Source: Bacteroidales bacterium UBA5219
GTDB lineage: Bacteria; Bacteroidota; Bacteroidia; Bacteroidales; ML635J-15
Assembly: GCA_002412425.1 (NCBI GenBank)
Contig: DHVB01000031.1
Location: 1 to 64,000, forward strand
Length of the DNA: 64,000 bases
Direction of reading: 5' to 3'
A program made the translations under genes and the position numbers. The notes beneath the pieces were generated by a model that worked only from the letters and a program-made list of their open reading frames with translations, was not told the DNA's origin and ran no database searches. Shown piece after piece: positions 1 through 8,169 of the stretch. Each line of letters begins with the position of its first letter. The stretch's first letter is position 1.

Positions 1-1395
1 TGTTCTAAAGTACTTTCTGTCTTTGAGTTGCAGAATTTCTTGCAATTCATCTCTTGACATTTCACCTTCCAAAACTTTAATTAAGTTCTTTACTGCTGTG
101 CTTAAAGAAAGTTCATCTTGCACGGTAGGTTGCGGGGTAAGTTGCGGGGCAACTTGGGGGGTAACTTGGGGGGTAACTTGGGGGGTATAGCGATAAATAA
201 TAATTCTAAAATCCTGTTCTTGAATAAATTCAGGTTCAGGGAGTCCGTGTTCTACCATTCTTTTTACCATATCTTCGGTACCAGTACCTAATTGCTCAAT
301 ATATCCCGCAAGATACATAGGGTGAGCAATAAATGGATTGTGTGGAACGGAGTTATGTAGCTGTTTAAGTCTTTCGGTTGTCCAGCCTAAAGGCAAAGAG
401 CCAGGATTTGAAATTTCTAATCTGTCTTTATACAAAATAATCTCCACGCTGGCATGGTTAGCGTAGTTTCTATGAACAATAGCATTCACAATACCTTCAG
501 AGACTACTTCTCTAGGAATTTCGTAATTGCCAGGTGCAATATTTGACTGAGAACGCGTACCCACTCTGAAATCAAGTTGAGACATAACAAACTCCACAGC
601 CTGATTTATCTGCTCAAAAATATCACCATTAATAATTTTATAGGACGGGATAGGTTTTGTTTTGCTAAATCCGTGAAAAACAGCACATTTGGCAGTTGCC
701 GTAGGAAAAAAGCGTTGCGGATTTTTGCCGAAAAGCAAAAGAGCAGCATTTGTTAATTTCTCACCCTGCGACAAATTAAGATGGTGCAAAATTTTAAGTA
801 TAGAACTATCCTCATCTAAAGGAAATCCTCTGCGTGATTTTGCTAAACGAACAAAAGAAGCTACTTTTTCTTTGTCGATATCTTCGATGTTTGCCTCTGA
901 ATTTATCTGAGCATCGAAAGGACCTAATTGAATAAATCTGTTTTCTTCTAAATAACGAACTAAGCTGTGATATACGTTTTGTAACAGCGATGACAACCCG
1001 ATAAACCTGTTACGTACAACTTCTTTTTCAATTTTTTCGATAAAAACTTTTACCTCTTGTTCTCGTTCAGTAAACTCGTGATTAGTAATAAAAATAAATC
1101 GCGTTTTATGTAGTCGTGTAGCTTCATCATACTCTCTTTCAGTAGGCGATACTCCTTCATTATCGCGGTTACCGTATTTTTTCCCGATTAACCCTAAATA
1201 AATATTGCAAGCACCAACTTCTTTTAAATAAACATTAGGAGCACTTAAATCAACTGCTGGAAGTTCTTCAAAAAGAAAAGGCTCAAAAAATTTACCTAAC
1301 AACGGGTCTGCACGCAAAAATTCTGCTAAAGCCTGTCTTTCTTCTGCAAATTCAGACTGTACGCTGCTTATAAATATTTTAATTTTGCCCATCAT
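1..1395 (-). CDS. DUF4062 / HATPase_c_4 (RecG-like) regulatory ATP-binding protein, C-terminus cut by window edge
   Basis: The frame is open from an ATG at 1395 to the window edge (465 codons). The first ~95 residues (IKIFISSVQSEFAEERQALA, then IYLGLIGKKYG and SPTEREYDEA) match the DUF4062 fold, a TIR-like nucleotide-interacting domain. The middle and C-terminal part has the divergent histidine-kinase-type ATPase signature of RecG-related transcriptional regulators: REVVSEGIVNAIVHRNY (the N box), LEISNPGSLP and LGTGTEDM. A TPQV-type linker follows and a winged-helix-like segment is beginning when the sequence ends. Such proteins are common in Bacteroidota accessory regions; the DUF4062 fusion suggests a sensor or defence role (inference). 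A second ATG at 1392 is an equally good start. Domain call fairly sure, function not. Confidence 0.8.
   Translation of the reverse strand, partial: MMGKIKIFISSVQSEFAEERQALAEFLRADPLLGKFFEPFLFEELPAVDLSAPNVYLKEVGACNIYLGLIGKKYGNRDNEGVSPTEREYDEATRLHKTRFIFITNHEFTEREQEVKVFIEKIEKEVVRNRFIGLSSLLQNVYHSLVRYLEENRFIQLGPFDAQINSEANIEDIDKEKVASFVRLAKSRRGFPLDEDSSILKILHHLNLSQGEKLTNAALLLFGKNPQRFFPTATAKCAVFHGFSKTKPIPSYKIINGDIFEQINQAVEFVMSQLDFRVGTRSQSNIAPGNYEIPREVVSEGIVNAIVHRNYANHASVEIILYKDRLEISNPGSLPLGWTTERLKQLHNSVPHNPFIAHPMYLAGYIEQLGTGTEDMVKRMVEHGLPEPEFIQEQDFRIIIYRYTPQVTPQVTPQVAPQLTPQPTVQDELSLSTAVKNLIKVLEGEMSRDELQEILQLKDRKYFRT
128..187. repeat. 12-bp in-frame tandem repeat encoding (T/A)PQ(V/L) units
   Basis: About five 12-bp units of the type ggggggtaactt lie inside the DUF4062/ATPase gene and encode TPQV, TPQV, APQL-like tetrapeptides on the minus strand. 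Because the unit is a multiple of three, copy-number change keeps the frame. The same linker type is known in RecG-like ATP-binding regulators. Confidence 0.8.
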
Positions 1396-1502
1396 TACTC
1401 AAAATATTGTTTTTTAAAATGCTACTAACATATTTTTACGAAACAAAGTTAAAATGTTTTCAGAGATAAAAAAATATAAATAATGTACCTTCTGTAAACA
1501 AC

Positions 1503-2060
1503 TTACAAATTAAACAGCCTTTTTATTTCATTATATTCTTCTACAAATTGTATGGTCTCATTTACATTACTAGGCATATTTTTATTCATTAAAATTTTGC
1601 CGGATTCTTTAAATAATTTTATCACTTGTTTTTCAAATTCAATAACTTGTTTGCGTTTTTCGCGATGATCTTGTTTGTTTGCATTGTAAGAAAACTTTTT
1701 TAATGAGAATGAATACATTTTTATTTTACTTTTAACAAAAAAACTTTCTATTTTTTGTTTTTCTTCACCAGAATATGGCTCGTTAGCATTTTTACGATTT
1801 TTAAGAAGTTCTTTTGCAAAATATTTAAAAACTTGATTTTGAGTTGAAGACTTTATATCTGTTAAATGCCCCATTAATCTTCTCAAAGGAGACCTTGCTG
1901 TAATATATTGGGAATCACCTGTTTGACCAATATAATAATACTTAGATTCTTTATTATTTTCTTTATTATTTACCTCAATTATATAAACTGAATAAGCACT
2001 TTCCAAGTGTTTACCTTCTATTTCTAATAAAATATAATTTTCTTTTACGTTATTTGACAT
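1503..2060 (-). CDS. GIY-YIG-like nuclease domain protein
   Basis: 185 residues. Residues ~22-65 read SVYIIEV ... YYYIGQTGD ... SPLRRLMGHL, the layout of a GIY-YIG domain: the first strand with a V-Y-I variant, the YIG strand, then R and H on the following helix. A glutamate in EFEKQVIKLF near residue 143 could be the metal-binding acid. The first motif is degenerate, so activity is uncertain. No partner gene is visible; it lies 8 bp downstream (in transcription) of the thioesterase gene and may be its operon tail. It could be a stand-alone endonuclease or a nucleic-acid-binding relic. Fold call moderate, function unknown. Confidence 0.55.
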   Translation of the reverse strand: MSNNVKENYILLEIEGKHLESAYSVYIIEVNNKENNKESKYYYIGQTGDSQYITARSPLRRLMGHLTDIKSSTQNQVFKYFAKELLKNRKNANEPYSGEEKQKIESFFVKSKIKMYSFSLKKFSYNANKQDHREKRKQVIEFEKQVIKLFKESGKILMNKNMPSNVNETIQFVEEYNEIKRLFNL

Positions 2061-2068
2061 ATCCCCCT

Positions 2069-2467
2069 CTACCCCTCAAAATACCTCAAAATCCACTCTG
2101 GGCAGCGAACGGCTTTAAATTTTTCGGTATTTACAAAACCTAAGGTTATAATAGCTGAGTTTAATAAATTATTGTCTTTATCATACATTTTTTGATGAAA
2201 TACAAATTTTACTCTTGGTATTTCTTTTACGCAAGTTTTTACTGTAACTTCTTGGTCGAATTGTGCAAATCTATGATATTCAAGATTTACATTTATTGCA
2301 GGACAAACAATTCCCTTTGTTGCGGCTTCAGAAAAGGAAAAACCAAGCTTTCGCATAAAATCTGCCCTAGCAGCTTCGTAAATTCTTAAATAATTTGCAT
2401 AATACATCACTCCCATTGCATCTGTATCTGCATATAGGACTCTATACTTCATTTCGTGTTCAATCAT
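2069..2467 (-). CDS. acyl-CoA thioesterase, YbgC/FadM (4HBT) family
   Basis: 132 residues, the usual length of a single hotdog-fold 4-hydroxybenzoyl-CoA thioesterase. The catalytic signature YADTDAMGVMYYANYLRIYE is complete: the D of TDAMG followed by the Y-N helix, as in YbgC. Family members hydrolyse short- to medium-chain acyl-CoA thioesters in the cytoplasm, and YbgC is linked to phospholipid or envelope metabolism. The ATG at 2467 lies inside the end of the exonuclease gene (8-bp overlap), which implies translational coupling within a run of minus-strand genes (3570 to 1503). Family sure; exact substrate not readable. Confidence 0.85.
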   Translation of the reverse strand: MIEHEMKYRVLYADTDAMGVMYYANYLRIYEAARADFMRKLGFSFSEAATKGIVCPAINVNLEYHRFAQFDQEVTVKTCVKEIPRVKFVFHQKMYDKDNNLLNSAIITLGFVNTEKFKAVRCPEWILRYFEG

Positions 2468-3050
2468 TTTGTGAATATTTTAAGTGTAAATAAATTTCTC
2501 TACAAATCCACGAGTCTGTGGCTGCATATTTTATTTGTTTTTCAGTTAGTTCTTCGGCTGCCCAATTACTAAGTTGCTGAGCTTTTGATACCCTAACATT
2601 TAAAACTATTGCTGCTAATTTTTTTAAACTCATCTCCTCTATTCCAAACTCTTTCACATAATTTTGTAACTCGAAAAATGCTTGTGGCTTAAAGTTTTTC
2701 AACTTTTTTAATGCTTTTAAATCATCGCTTATAGATACACCAACTTTTAAGTATTTTGGCGATGATAAAATATTTATAACCTCTTTTTGTAATTCTAATT
2801 TATTTAAACGAAAAAGATAAGTTTTTTCAGCACTGCTCAACTGTAACAAAGAAACTGGCGTGTTGTTTGCCATTCCTTTTTTAAAACAAGGCTTGGTTTC
2901 TGTGTCAAAGCCCCAAATATTTTCTAAAAAAAGCTCGTCTTTAATTTTATTGTAAGTTTCAATATTGTCAACTACAACTATTTCGCCCTCGAAAGAAGAC
3001 AAAGGCAAATACTGAATTTCATCGTTACTAATGTTTGGTCTATAAATCAA
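2460..3050 (-). CDS. 3'-5' exonuclease, RNase D / DnaQ-like (DEDDy)
   Basis: 196 residues forming one DEDD exonuclease domain without an HRDC domain. Exo I is WGFDTETKP (catalytic D and E, residues ~46-52); Exo II is KVGVSISDDLKAL; Exo III is KYAATDSWICREIY, whose Y-x3-D spacing makes it DEDDy. The family removes nucleotides from RNA or DNA 3' ends; short stand-alone versions are common in Bacteroidota, where the gene often pairs with DUF5063 as here. It overlaps the DUF5063 gene upstream by 11 bp and the thioesterase downstream by 8 bp, so the three are probably one operon. Substrate (RNA or DNA) cannot be told. Confidence 0.85.
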   Translation of the reverse strand: MIYRPNISNDEIQYLPLSSFEGEIVVVDNIETYNKIKDELFLENIWGFDTETKPCFKKGMANNTPVSLLQLSSAEKTYLFRLNKLELQKEVINILSSPKYLKVGVSISDDLKALKKLKNFKPQAFFELQNYVKEFGIEEMSLKKLAAIVLNVRVSKAQQLSNWAAEELTEKQIKYAATDSWICREIYLHLKYSQND

Positions 3051-3570
3051 TGTCGTCTTCGGTTTTAAATTTAATTTCGTGTAAGTTTTTCAGTAATATC
3101 AAGTTTCTAATTCCCCAATATGTTTTGAAATTTTCTTGACAATAAAACAAAGCAGCAAGCATAGTGTCATCAATTCCAAGCCTAAAAGCTCCAATAAAAT
3201 CTCCTATATCTTGATATAAATCTGCATAAAGTTCTGATAATCCGACATTTAAAGAGTCTAAACTATTCATAACTGTTGCATCTTGAACTTGAACATATTG
3301 GTCGTCTTCGCCTAACTTTGCAGAAGTAATTTGCTGAATATAAGACCAGGTAGCTTCGTCAACAAATTTTTCAGAAAAATCATCATCAAAATCTTCAACT
3401 TTTGGTAATTGCAAAGCTTTTAAATATAATAAAGGAAGAATTTTTAACGAAGTATCAATAAACTCATCTTTAGAACTTGCTTGCGAAGATTCTAAAAAAG
3501 ATAGAAATTCCTTTGCAACTGCCGCAAATTCTATTGTCTCCTTAGTGTAAATTAATTCTGTATTATACAT
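3040..3570 (-). CDS. DUF5063 domain protein
   Basis: 176 residues, acidic, predicted mostly helical, without signal peptide or membrane segment. The N-terminal helix (EFAAVAKEFLSFLE) and the central LNVGLSELYADLYQDIGDFI segment fit the DUF5063 family, a Bacteroidota protein of unknown function that usually sits directly upstream of a RNase D-like exonuclease, as here with an 11-bp overlap. That conserved neighbourhood suggests a shared role in RNA or DNA processing (inference). Its start lies 5 bp after the stop of the lipoprotein gene, so it continues the same minus-strand operon. Confidence 0.7.
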   Translation of the reverse strand: MYNTELIYTKETIEFAAVAKEFLSFLESSQASSKDEFIDTSLKILPLLYLKALQLPKVEDFDDDFSEKFVDEATWSYIQQITSAKLGEDDQYVQVQDATVMNSLDSLNVGLSELYADLYQDIGDFIGAFRLGIDDTMLAALFYCQENFKTYWGIRNLILLKNLHEIKFKTEDDIDL

Positions 3571-3575
3571 AAAAA

Positions 3576-4196
3576 TTATTTGCCATCAACAAGAACCCAG
3601 AAAAACACAAAAGTAATAAGCTCATTATCAGGACGTAAATATGAAAAATAAGGAGCAACAGCAATTACTCTTTTCTTAAAAACGCCTTCTGCTATATACC
3701 ATTCTTCTAAAAATCTAAGTTTTACAATATTAGTGTGATCTAGCTGAATTTTCATTTTAGTAACATCGTTTGGCAACACTGTTGTATCAACTATTTCAAA
3801 CTCATAATTCAAACATTTTTCTATATAATTTGCCCGTTCGGCTTCTGGAATTTCTTCAAAACTGCTATAATCACCACTAAGGTCATAATAATAAGTTTTT
3901 AATTTTCCTACAATGGCATCATTAAGAAAATCTTTTAGAAATTCGTCATCTTGGGGACTTGGTAAATTTTCCCAAAACCAATCGGGATTATTTATGCTTC
4001 TATCACCAATCAAATCATTGCGAATTTGCACATCATACATGATTTTATTTGTAACAACTAATTTTTCACCTTGATAATCATTTTCAGATGGTGTTATAAT
4101 TTTTCCATTTACAACAACTTCGCTTTCTTTGTTTGAACAAGACGAAGCCAAAAGTGTTATAAAAACTAAGCTAATTAAAATTATTGCGTTTTTCAT
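3576..4196 (-). CDS. GldN-like putative lipoprotein
   Basis: From the ATG at 4196 the product starts with a lipoprotein signal peptide ending in the lipobox LASSC, which decides the start; a longer frame from 4262 would add 22 residues ahead of it. The mature part shows the GldN/PorN pattern: an N-terminal YDVQIRNDLIGDRSINNP region and a C-terminal IVKLRFLEEWYIAEG ... KRVIAVAPYFSY segment. GldN proteins belong to the type IX secretion and gliding ring; those proteins are normally periplasmic and lie next to gldK/L/M, which are absent here, so this may be a stand-alone paralogue. It lies just downstream of the tRNA-Arg terminator. Confidence 0.5.
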   Translation of the reverse strand: MKNAIILISLVFITLLASSCSNKESEVVVNGKIITPSENDYQGEKLVVTNKIMYDVQIRNDLIGDRSINNPDWFWENLPSPQDDEFLKDFLNDAIVGKLKTYYYDLSGDYSSFEEIPEAERANYIEKCLNYEFEIVDTTVLPNDVTKMKIQLDHTNIVKLRFLEEWYIAEGVFKKRVIAVAPYFSYLRPDNELITFVFFWVLVDGK

Positions 4197-4237
4197 ACTC
4201 AAATTTTTGTCAAAATTAACAAAAACTTTAAAAACAT

Positions 4238-4272
4238 AAAAAAAATCTACCGCTGTTTGCAATAGATTTTTT
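4238..4272 (-). terminator. Rho-independent terminator after tRNA-Arg
   Basis: On the minus strand, directly after the tRNA 3' end, AAAAAATCTA pairs with TAGATTTTTT across a 13-nt loop and ends in a T run. The stem is AT-rich but the position fits a tRNA terminator. Confidence 0.55.
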
Positions 4273-4273
4273 G

Positions 4274-4347
4274 TGATCTAGTCAGGATTCGAACCTGAGA
4301 CCTACGGCTTAGAAGGCCGTTGCTCTATCCAGCTGAGCTACTAGACC
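4274..4347 (-). tRNA. tRNA-Arg (anticodon UCU)
   Basis: The minus strand folds into a full cloverleaf. The acceptor stem is GGTCTAG with CTAGATC (one G-T pair) and discriminator A; the D arm is GCTC...GAGC; the anticodon stem ACGGC/GCCGT encloses loop CTTCTAA with anticodon TCT (reads AGA); the T arm contains TTCGAAT. CCA is not encoded. The tRNA is transcribed away from the oxidoreductase gene and followed at once by a terminator-like hairpin. Confidence 0.95.
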
Positions 4348-4389
4348 ATTTATTTGGCTTGCAAAATTATAAAATAATATCTATTCAAC

Positions 4390-4411
4390 AAAATATTTTT
4401 AAAAATATTTT
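4390..4411. other. AT-only palindrome in the tRNA/oxidoreductase intergenic region
   Basis: A 22-bp self-complementary A/T run sits in the 235-bp divergent spacer between tRNA-Arg and the oxidoreductase gene. In DNA this AT-rich it may be chance; nothing else is visible in the spacer. Confidence 0.3.
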
Positions 4412-4582
4412 ATTTACCTTATAATCAAGTAGTTAAAACACTCTTTTAAACCTATTTAAAATCATATATCACACAAAAAAAATGAAAAATTCCTAATTTT
4501 AACATATATCAGTTGAAAAGTCTATCTGCTTAGCTGTATTTTGCAAAACTTAAATTTATACTTTTACGTAAAATTTAATACA

Positions 4583-5536
4583 ATGGTAAAAACTGGTATA
4601 TGCGGAGACATTTATGAAAATGACAAAATTTTAGATAATGTTTTAGATATTCCTGAATTGTCTTTAGTTGGTTTTTATAGCCCCGACTTGCATACAAAAG
4701 AATTTAAAGAAAAATCTAAAATTAAGTCATATACACAAGTTGAGTCGCTTTTAAATGATGTTGATGCAGTTATAGCATTATCACCTTTAACAGATTCTTT
4801 TCATTTAGAAAAACTTGTAAAAAATTCTAAACACGTTTATTTTGAACCAAGTAGCAAATGTTATACAGAAGATTTTAACAAGTTAAATAATATTATCGAC
4901 GAAGCCAATGTTAAGGTTCAAGCTGGTTTGCATCATAGATTTAACAACACTTTTTTATCAGCAAAACCATTTATTAAAAAACCTAAATTTATTCAGTCTA
5001 AAAATTTCAAACGTTTTAATTTTGATATTGATTCTCACTCTGTTTTAATGGATTTGCTAATACCAGACATTGATATAGTTTTAAGTCTCATTTCATCAAA
5101 TATTAAAAATATAAAAACAAGTGCAACAAGTTTGAATTACAGCGATCCCGACATTATTAATGTTAGACTAGAATTTATGAATGGAAGTGTTGCAGACTTA
5201 ACTGCTTCAAGAATTGCAGCCGAAAATTCTCATGAAATAAGTTTTTATTGCGACAAAAATTATGTTCAATTAGATTTATACAATAATAATGCTAATTTGC
5301 TAAAAAAACGAGACCCAAAATCTTCTGTAAACCTGTTTCAAGAAAATGTTGGAGATTTAATTGTTGAAAAAATTAATATAAAACCTAATAATTCATATTT
5401 TGACGAATTTTCTTCTTTTGCAAAATCTATAGTTTACGACAAAGAACCTGAAGCCGATGTTGACAAAATTTTAAAAACATACAAAATTATAGATATGATA
5501 AAAGACAAGCTAAAGCTTGAAACAGTTAGAAGATAA
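4583..5536 (+). CDS. Gfo/Idh/MocA-family oxidoreductase
   Basis: 317 residues from the ATG at 4583; a frame from 4541 would add 14 poorly supported residues. The N-terminal half is a Rossmann-like domain (VKTGICGDIYEND, then DVDAVIALSPLTDSFHLEKL and HVYFEPSS), matching the N-terminal NAD(P)-binding domain of the family, although the glycine-rich loop is degenerate. QAGLHHRFN occupies the place of the family's lysine-histidine catalytic region. The C-terminal half is the expected beta-sheet domain. Members act on sugars, sugar nucleotides or pterins. No sugar-pathway neighbours are present, so the substrate is unknown. It converges with the minus-strand gene at 5566. Confidence 0.7.
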   Translation: MVKTGICGDIYENDKILDNVLDIPELSLVGFYSPDLHTKEFKEKSKIKSYTQVESLLNDVDAVIALSPLTDSFHLEKLVKNSKHVYFEPSSKCYTEDFNKLNNIIDEANVKVQAGLHHRFNNTFLSAKPFIKKPKFIQSKNFKRFNFDIDSHSVLMDLLIPDIDIVLSLISSNIKNIKTSATSLNYSDPDIINVRLEFMNGSVADLTASRIAAENSHEISFYCDKNYVQLDLYNNNANLLKKRDPKSSVNLFQENVGDLIVEKINIKPNNSYFDEFSSFAKSIVYDKEPEADVDKILKTYKIIDMIKDKLKLETVRR

Positions 5537-5565
5537 GATTGTTAATTTAACATTTTATCATTAAA

Positions 5566-6315
5566 TCAATTGTCGTATGGAAAAGCTCTAATAATTTCCC
5601 AATCTATCGAACCAACATCTTGATAATTATCAATTGTTATTTTAACTGTTGTTGTTGAATTTGGAGGGAATACTTCATAAACTTTTTCTCTTACAGTTTT
5701 TAATTTTGTGTGTGTTTTAGTATAATATGTTATTTCTACAACAGCATCCTTATATGCAGCAACGGTAGCAGTATTTACAATAACACATTCAATCTTGATT
5801 TTGTCACCCCAAAAATTTTCTTTATAAGTTCCTTCAGCAAATAAAAATTTGGTAGGATTAGAGCGTTCAAATTCACTAGCTGTTATTCTGTTTTCTAAAC
5901 ATGACCTTTGTTCGTCATTTGTAATAATATTAACAAAAACAAACACTCCTGCAATAACTAATAAAATAATAACTGTTATAATAAGTGCTCTTCTAATATG
6001 AGTTTTCTTTTTAGACATTTTTGGTTTTAAACTGCTTTCTGACGAAAAGCCAACTGTTTTTTCTTGAGTAGTTGAGTGTGAAGCAGATAAAGTAAAACGA
6101 TTTGATATTGTAATCAACCTATCAGAGCTTAGATGATTATTTTCATCATCTTGCAATTCTTCTATTTTTAATAAAATTTTGCCATTTGATAATTTAACAA
6201 CATAATCAAAGTTTTCAGTGATGGCAAATAGTTCATAGGAGCCAATATTTTCATTAAAAACTCTAACTTTTTGCTATAAAGATTTAATATCTTTTTCACC
6301 GTATTTTGCTTGCAT
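5566..6315 (-). pseudogene. single-pass membrane protein gene with in-frame TAG at codon 14
   Basis: Read from the ATG at 6315 the frame is open to 5566 except for one TAG at 6274-6276 (codon 14). Coding-like sequence continues on both sides (MQAKYGEKDIKSL, stop, then QKVRVFNENIGSYELFAITE). The rest encodes a polar N-terminal region, a basic stretch (KMSKKKTHIRRA), one membrane helix (about LIITVIILLVIAGVFVFV) and an extracytoplasmic beta-rich domain resembling FxLYD/DUF3426-like folds. Without readthrough only a TTG at 6156 could restart it, giving 196 residues. Family not recognised. Either a nonsense mutation (CAG to TAG would do it) or an assembly error; TAG ends normal genes elsewhere in the window. 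Confidence 0.6.
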
Positions 6316-6489
6316 ATTCTCTTTTTGATTAATATTAGTTATCTAACAATATTTTTAAATTCAAATTTTTTGTTCAAAAATAGTATTTTTTTGGATTTTT
6401 ATATTCAATTAATTTAATTTTTTATTTTTTTATTCCTTTTAATTTTTTTTATTAAGTTTGCTTTTCAACAAATTTAATTTATTTGACAG

Positions 6490-8160
6490 ATGAGCGACGA
6501 AAAAATAATTTTTTCTATGGTAAAAGTGGGGAAAAAAGTTCCACCACAAAGACAAATTTTAAAAGATATTTATTTATCATTTTTTTACGGTGCTAAAATT
6601 GGAATTATTGGTTTAAATGGTTCTGGAAAATCAACACTTTTGAAAATTATTGCCGGTGTTGACAAATCGTATGAAGGCGAAGTTGTGTTTTCGCCCGGAT
6701 ATACTGTTGGTTATTTGGAACAAGAACCAGTGCTTGACAATAATAAAACTGTAAAAGAAATTGTTGAAGAAGGCGTACACGAAATTGTTTCTTTACTTAA
6801 AGAATACGAAGAAGTAAATGAAAAATTTGCCGAGCCAATGTCTGACGATGAAATGAATAAATTAATTGAAAGACAGGGCGAATTGACAGAGTTGCTTGAC
6901 CAACACGATGCTTGGAATTTGGATAGCAAATTGGAAAGAGCTATGGATGCTTTACGCTGTCCTGATGAAAACGAAATTGTTGCACATTTATCGGGTGGGG
7001 AACGCAGACGAGTAGCACTTTGCAGACTTTTGCTTCGCGAACCTGATATTTTACTTTTAGACGAACCCACAAACCATTTAGATGCAGAATCTGTACATTG
7101 GTTAGAACAACATTTACAACAATACAAAGGAACAGTAATTGCAGTTACTCACGATAGATATTTCTTAGATAATGTTGCTGGTTGGATTTTAGAATTGGAT
7201 AGAGGAGAAGGAATTCCATGGAAAGGAAATTATTCTTCGTGGTTGGAGCAAAAAACTACTCGCCTAGCTATGGAAGAAAAACAAGAGTCGAAACGCCGCA
7301 AAACACTTGAGAGAGAATTGGAATGGGTAAGAATGAGTCCCAAGGCAAGACATGCAAAATCTAAAGCTCGTCTTTCGGCTTATGATAGAATGTTGAACGA
7401 AGACACTAAACAAAAAGAAGAAAAACTCGAAATTTTCATTCCTAATGGACCAAGATTAGGAGATAAAGTAATTGTTGCAAACAACATTACTAAAGCATTT
7501 GATGACAAGCTGTTATTTGAAAATTTTAGCTTCTCGCTTCCACCAGCAGGAATTGTTGGAATTATTGGACCAAACGGAGCAGGAAAAACAACTCTTTTTA
7601 GAATGATTATGGATCAAGTAAAACCAGATTCAGGACATTTTGAAATTGGAGAAACAGTAAAAATTGGCTATGTTGACCAAACCCACACAGAAATAGATCC
7701 TGAAAAAACTGTTTATCAAGTAATTTCGGGCGATTCAGAATTTATAAATGTTGGTGGAAGACAAATAAATGCTCGTGCTTATGTAGCAAGATTTAATTTT
7801 AGTGGTGCCGATCAAGAGAAAAAATGTAAAATTTTATCTGGAGGAGAAAGAAATAGACTGCATTTAGCTTTAACTTTAAAATCTGAATCTAATGTTTTAC
7901 TTCTTGACGAACCTACTAACGATATTGATGTCAACACTTTACGAGCTTTAGAAGAAGGCTTGGAAAACTTTGCCGGCTGTGCAGTAATTATCACTCACGA
8001 CAGATGGTTTTTAGATAGAATTGCAACTCATATAATTGCTTTTGAAGGAGATTCTCAAGTGGTTTTCTTTGAAGGCTCATATTCTGAATATGAAGAAAAT
8101 AAAAAGAATAGATTTGGAGACGAAGGACCTAAAAGAATCAGATATAGAAAATTAATGTAA
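6490..8160 (+). CDS. ettA: energy-dependent translational throttle protein EttA (ABC-F ATPase)
   Basis: 556 residues, the standard EttA length. Two ABC domains lack any membrane part: Walker A GLNGSGKST near residue 41 and GPNGAGKTT near 360; signatures LSGGERRRVAL and LSGGERNRLHL; Walker B LLLDEPTNHLD and LLLDEPTNDID. The linker between them carries the charged P-site interaction motif region. EttA binds the ribosomal E site and couples the ATP/ADP ratio to the first step of elongation. A Bacteroidota -7 element (TAAGTTTG) lies at 6453-6460. The TPR-SpoIIE gene follows after 9 bp, so cotranscription is likely. Confidence 0.93.
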   Translation: MSDEKIIFSMVKVGKKVPPQRQILKDIYLSFFYGAKIGIIGLNGSGKSTLLKIIAGVDKSYEGEVVFSPGYTVGYLEQEPVLDNNKTVKEIVEEGVHEIVSLLKEYEEVNEKFAEPMSDDEMNKLIERQGELTELLDQHDAWNLDSKLERAMDALRCPDENEIVAHLSGGERRRVALCRLLLREPDILLLDEPTNHLDAESVHWLEQHLQQYKGTVIAVTHDRYFLDNVAGWILELDRGEGIPWKGNYSSWLEQKTTRLAMEEKQESKRRKTLERELEWVRMSPKARHAKSKARLSAYDRMLNEDTKQKEEKLEIFIPNGPRLGDKVIVANNITKAFDDKLLFENFSFSLPPAGIVGIIGPNGAGKTTLFRMIMDQVKPDSGHFEIGETVKIGYVDQTHTEIDPEKTVYQVISGDSEFINVGGRQINARAYVARFNFSGADQEKKCKILSGGERNRLHLALTLKSESNVLLLDEPTNDIDVNTLRALEEGLENFAGCAVIITHDRWFLDRIATHIIAFEGDSQVVFFEGSYSEYEENKKNRFGDEGPKRIRYRKLM

Positions 8161-8169
8161 AATAAAAAA

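Noticed and set aside
689..910. 73-codon plus-strand frame near the left edge
   Set aside because: Lies antisense inside the DUF4062/ATPase gene.
4274..4347. tRNA-Arg as integration site of a mobile element
   Set aside because: No integrase and no repeat of the tRNA 3' end was seen in the flanking sequence.
6711..7127. 138-codon minus-strand frame
   Set aside because: Lies wholly inside ettA and mirrors its codons; serine-rich shadow without motifs.
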